Shown here piece after piece: positions 5,385 to 6,670 of a stretch of 6,670 bases of DNA. A program made the position numbers and the translations under genes. Source of the stretch: Clostridia bacterium (GTDB taxonomy: Bacteria; Bacillota; Clostridia; Oscillospirales; Acutalibacteraceae); NCBI GenBank assembly GCA_017552845.1, contig JAFZOE010000097.1, positions 1 to 6,670 of the forward strand, read 5' to 3'. The stretch's first letter is position 1. Each line of letters starts with the position of its first letter. Under the pieces are notes generated by a model. It had not been told where the DNA came from, did not search any database, and saw only the letters and a list, made by a program, of their open reading frames with translations.

Positions 5385-6670
5385 ATGAAGATGACTGAGA
5401 AAGTTCTGTCAATTCTGCTCTCGCTTATGCTCGTGCTCGGCACGATATCTGTCGTGGGCTTAACTGCAAGTGCGGCTGACTTCCGTCTCAAAGTAGGCGG
5501 CGTAAGTGTAACAGATGACAATAAGGATGATGTGCTCGGTGACGGCACAGTAAGCTATGATCCTGTTTCCGGCACGCTCACGCTTAACAACGCGAACATA
5601 ACAGCGAGTGGCGATGCAATTAATGCAGTGGGAAGCATCGAACAATCTTCCAATCTGACAATCATTCTGATGGGAACAAACTATTTGAATGGCGGAAATA
5701 ATGCTTTATATACCAACTCCGTAGATACAGTTATTGATGGCTCGCAGGGAGGCACTTTAAAAGCCGAAGGCAGAATATATGCCCCGTATGCACCATTAAC
5801 AATTCAAAATGTATCAAATCTGGAAGTAAGAGGCAGAGTATACTGTCCTCATACTGATGAATCATCCGCACCATATAGTTTGAAAATCATAGACAGCAGG
5901 GTTGCAGTTGAATCAGATGACACAGAAGCAATATATACCACTCGTAAACTGTTTATTATATCGGGCAGCAGCGTTGTTACGGCCCAAGCTTCTGACTCAG
6001 CTATGCTTTTCAACGGAAGATTGACTCTGGAAGACGGGCTCAGTCTTTCATACCCTGAAGGGGGCACTATCGGCACTACCCGTATTCGTAATCCCGATGG
6101 AACCGATGCGAAAAGAGCGATTATAGGAAATGCTTACTATATTGATCCGGAATCAAACCCGACCGCAGGCGGAACCGTTTCGGGCGGCGGCACATACAAT
6201 TACGGCAGTTCCGCAACCGTAACCGCAACGCCTGCCACAGGTTACCGTTTCGTCAACTGGACCGAGAACGGCGAAGTTGTAAGCACGGATGCCGAATACT
6301 CGTTCACAGTCTCGGGTAACCGCGAGCTCGTCGCAAATTTTGAAATAAACACTCACACCGTTTCGGTTACAGCAAATCCGACCGAAGGCGGAACTGTTAC
6401 GGGCGGCGGCACATACAATTACGGCGGTTCCGCAACCGTTACCGCAACGCCTGCCCCAGGTTACCATTTTGTCAACTGGACCGAAAACGGCGAAGAAGTC
6501 AGCACGGATGCCGAATACACATTCACGGTTGATAAAGACCGAAATCTGACCGCGAATTTTGAACTTGATACTCACAGTGTTTCGGTTACAGCAAATCCGA
6601 CCGAAGGCGGAACTGTTACGGGCGGCGGCACATACAATTACGGCGGTTCCGCAACCGTTACCGCAACGCC
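5385..6670 (+). CDS. Secreted protein with beta-helix-like N-terminal region and InlB-type tandem repeats, C-terminus beyond the window
   Basis: Function unknown; likely a surface or secreted protein that binds carbohydrate or other ligands. The frame is open for 428 codons to the right edge. The start ATG has GGAGG at 5373-5377, seven bases upstream. Residues 1-31 form a clear signal peptide: charged MKMTEK, hydrophobic core to Gly25, and cleavage around TASAA-D32. Residues about 35-250 have short alternating motifs such as LTLNNANI, LTIILMG, LTIQNVSN, LKIIDSRV and LTLEDG. These look like rungs of a right-handed beta-helix and resemble the Cthe_2159-type carbohydrate-binding domains of Clostridia (family recalled, not searched). 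From residue 258 come 73-residue repeats with PTxGGTVxGGGTYNYG, FVNWTENGE and a closing NFE, typical of divergent InlB B-repeats (Flg_new_2 type). The N-terminal region uses more A/T-rich codons than the repeats. No anchor motif is visible because the end is missing. Confidence 0.88.
   Translation, partial: MKMTEKVLSILLSLMLVLGTISVVGLTASAADFRLKVGGVSVTDDNKDDVLGDGTVSYDPVSGTLTLNNANITASGDAINAVGSIEQSSNLTIILMGTNYLNGGNNALYTNSVDTVIDGSQGGTLKAEGRIYAPYAPLTIQNVSNLEVRGRVYCPHTDESSAPYSLKIIDSRVAVESDDTEAIYTTRKLFIISGSSVVTAQASDSAMLFNGRLTLEDGLSLSYPEGGTIGTTRIRNPDGTDAKRAIIGNAYYIDPESNPTAGGTVSGGGTYNYGSSATVTATPATGYRFVNWTENGEVVSTDAEYSFTVSGNRELVANFEINTHTVSVTANPTEGGTVTGGGTYNYGGSATVTATPAPGYHFVNWTENGEEVSTDAEYTFTVDKDRNLTANFELDTHSVSVTANPTEGGTVTGGGTYNYGGSATVTAT
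6156..6670 (+). repeat. Tandem 219-bp (73-residue) coding repeats, three copies seen, last one cut
   Basis: The unit starts lie at about 6156 (first, slightly shorter), 6351 and 6570, with an exact 219-base period measured at the GGCGGCGGC core (6183, 6402, 6621). Copies 2 and 3 are identical base for base from 6360-6451 and 6579-6670, the last 92 bases before the window edge. Copy 1 differs at several positions, for example AGT for GGT after TACGGC. More copies probably follow outside the window. Confidence 0.93.

Noticed and set aside
6153..6575. 140-codon minus-strand reading frame with internal repeats
   Set aside because: It is antisense to the tandem repeats of the secreted protein. 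Its repetitiveness just mirrors the 219-base coding repeat.

Overview
The window looks like part of a chromosome from an anaerobic, probably gut- or rumen-dwelling Clostridia-type Firmicute. The reasons are moderately GC-rich genes separated by AT-rich spacers, strong AGGAG-type ribosome binding sites, near-consensus sigma-A promoters with 17-base spacing, a Firmicute-like 5S rRNA, and a large secreted protein with InlB-type repeats. This is inferred from style and protein content; no marker in the window fixes the genus.

Layout. Positions 1-2752 (minus) hold a GH2 beta-galactosidase of the LacZ type whose C-terminus runs off the left edge. It has its own promoter at 2785-2813. Immediately upstream, 2830-3050 is a complete free-standing 5S rRNA unit on the minus strand: an A-tract region, a consensus promoter, a short leader with a hairpin, the 5S gene and an intrinsic terminator. 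No 16S, 23S or tRNA gene is next to it. Positions 3092-5279 (minus) form a two-gene rhamnose operon: promoter, rhaA (L-rhamnose isomerase), rhaD (rhamnulose-1-phosphate aldolase, overlapping rhaA by 4 bases) and a strong terminator. Positions 5211-5384 are a divergent promoter region. From 5385 to the right edge (plus) runs the start of a secreted protein. It has a signal peptide, a beta-helix-like N-terminal region resembling carbohydrate-binding domains, and then 73-residue tandem repeats.

How the parts fit. RhaA converts L-rhamnose to L-rhamnulose, and RhaD splits L-rhamnulose 1-phosphate into DHAP and L-lactaldehyde. The kinase RhaB that links them is not in this window. The beta-galactosidase releases galactose from beta-galactosides. 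Rhamnose plus galactose use would suit growth on plant rhamnogalacturonan with galactan side chains, but the two loci are separate transcription units, so this link is only an inference. I found no mobile element, CRISPR array or clearly new system. The most unusual items are the orphan 5S unit wedged between two sugar-use loci, and the recently homogenised repeats cut by the right edge.
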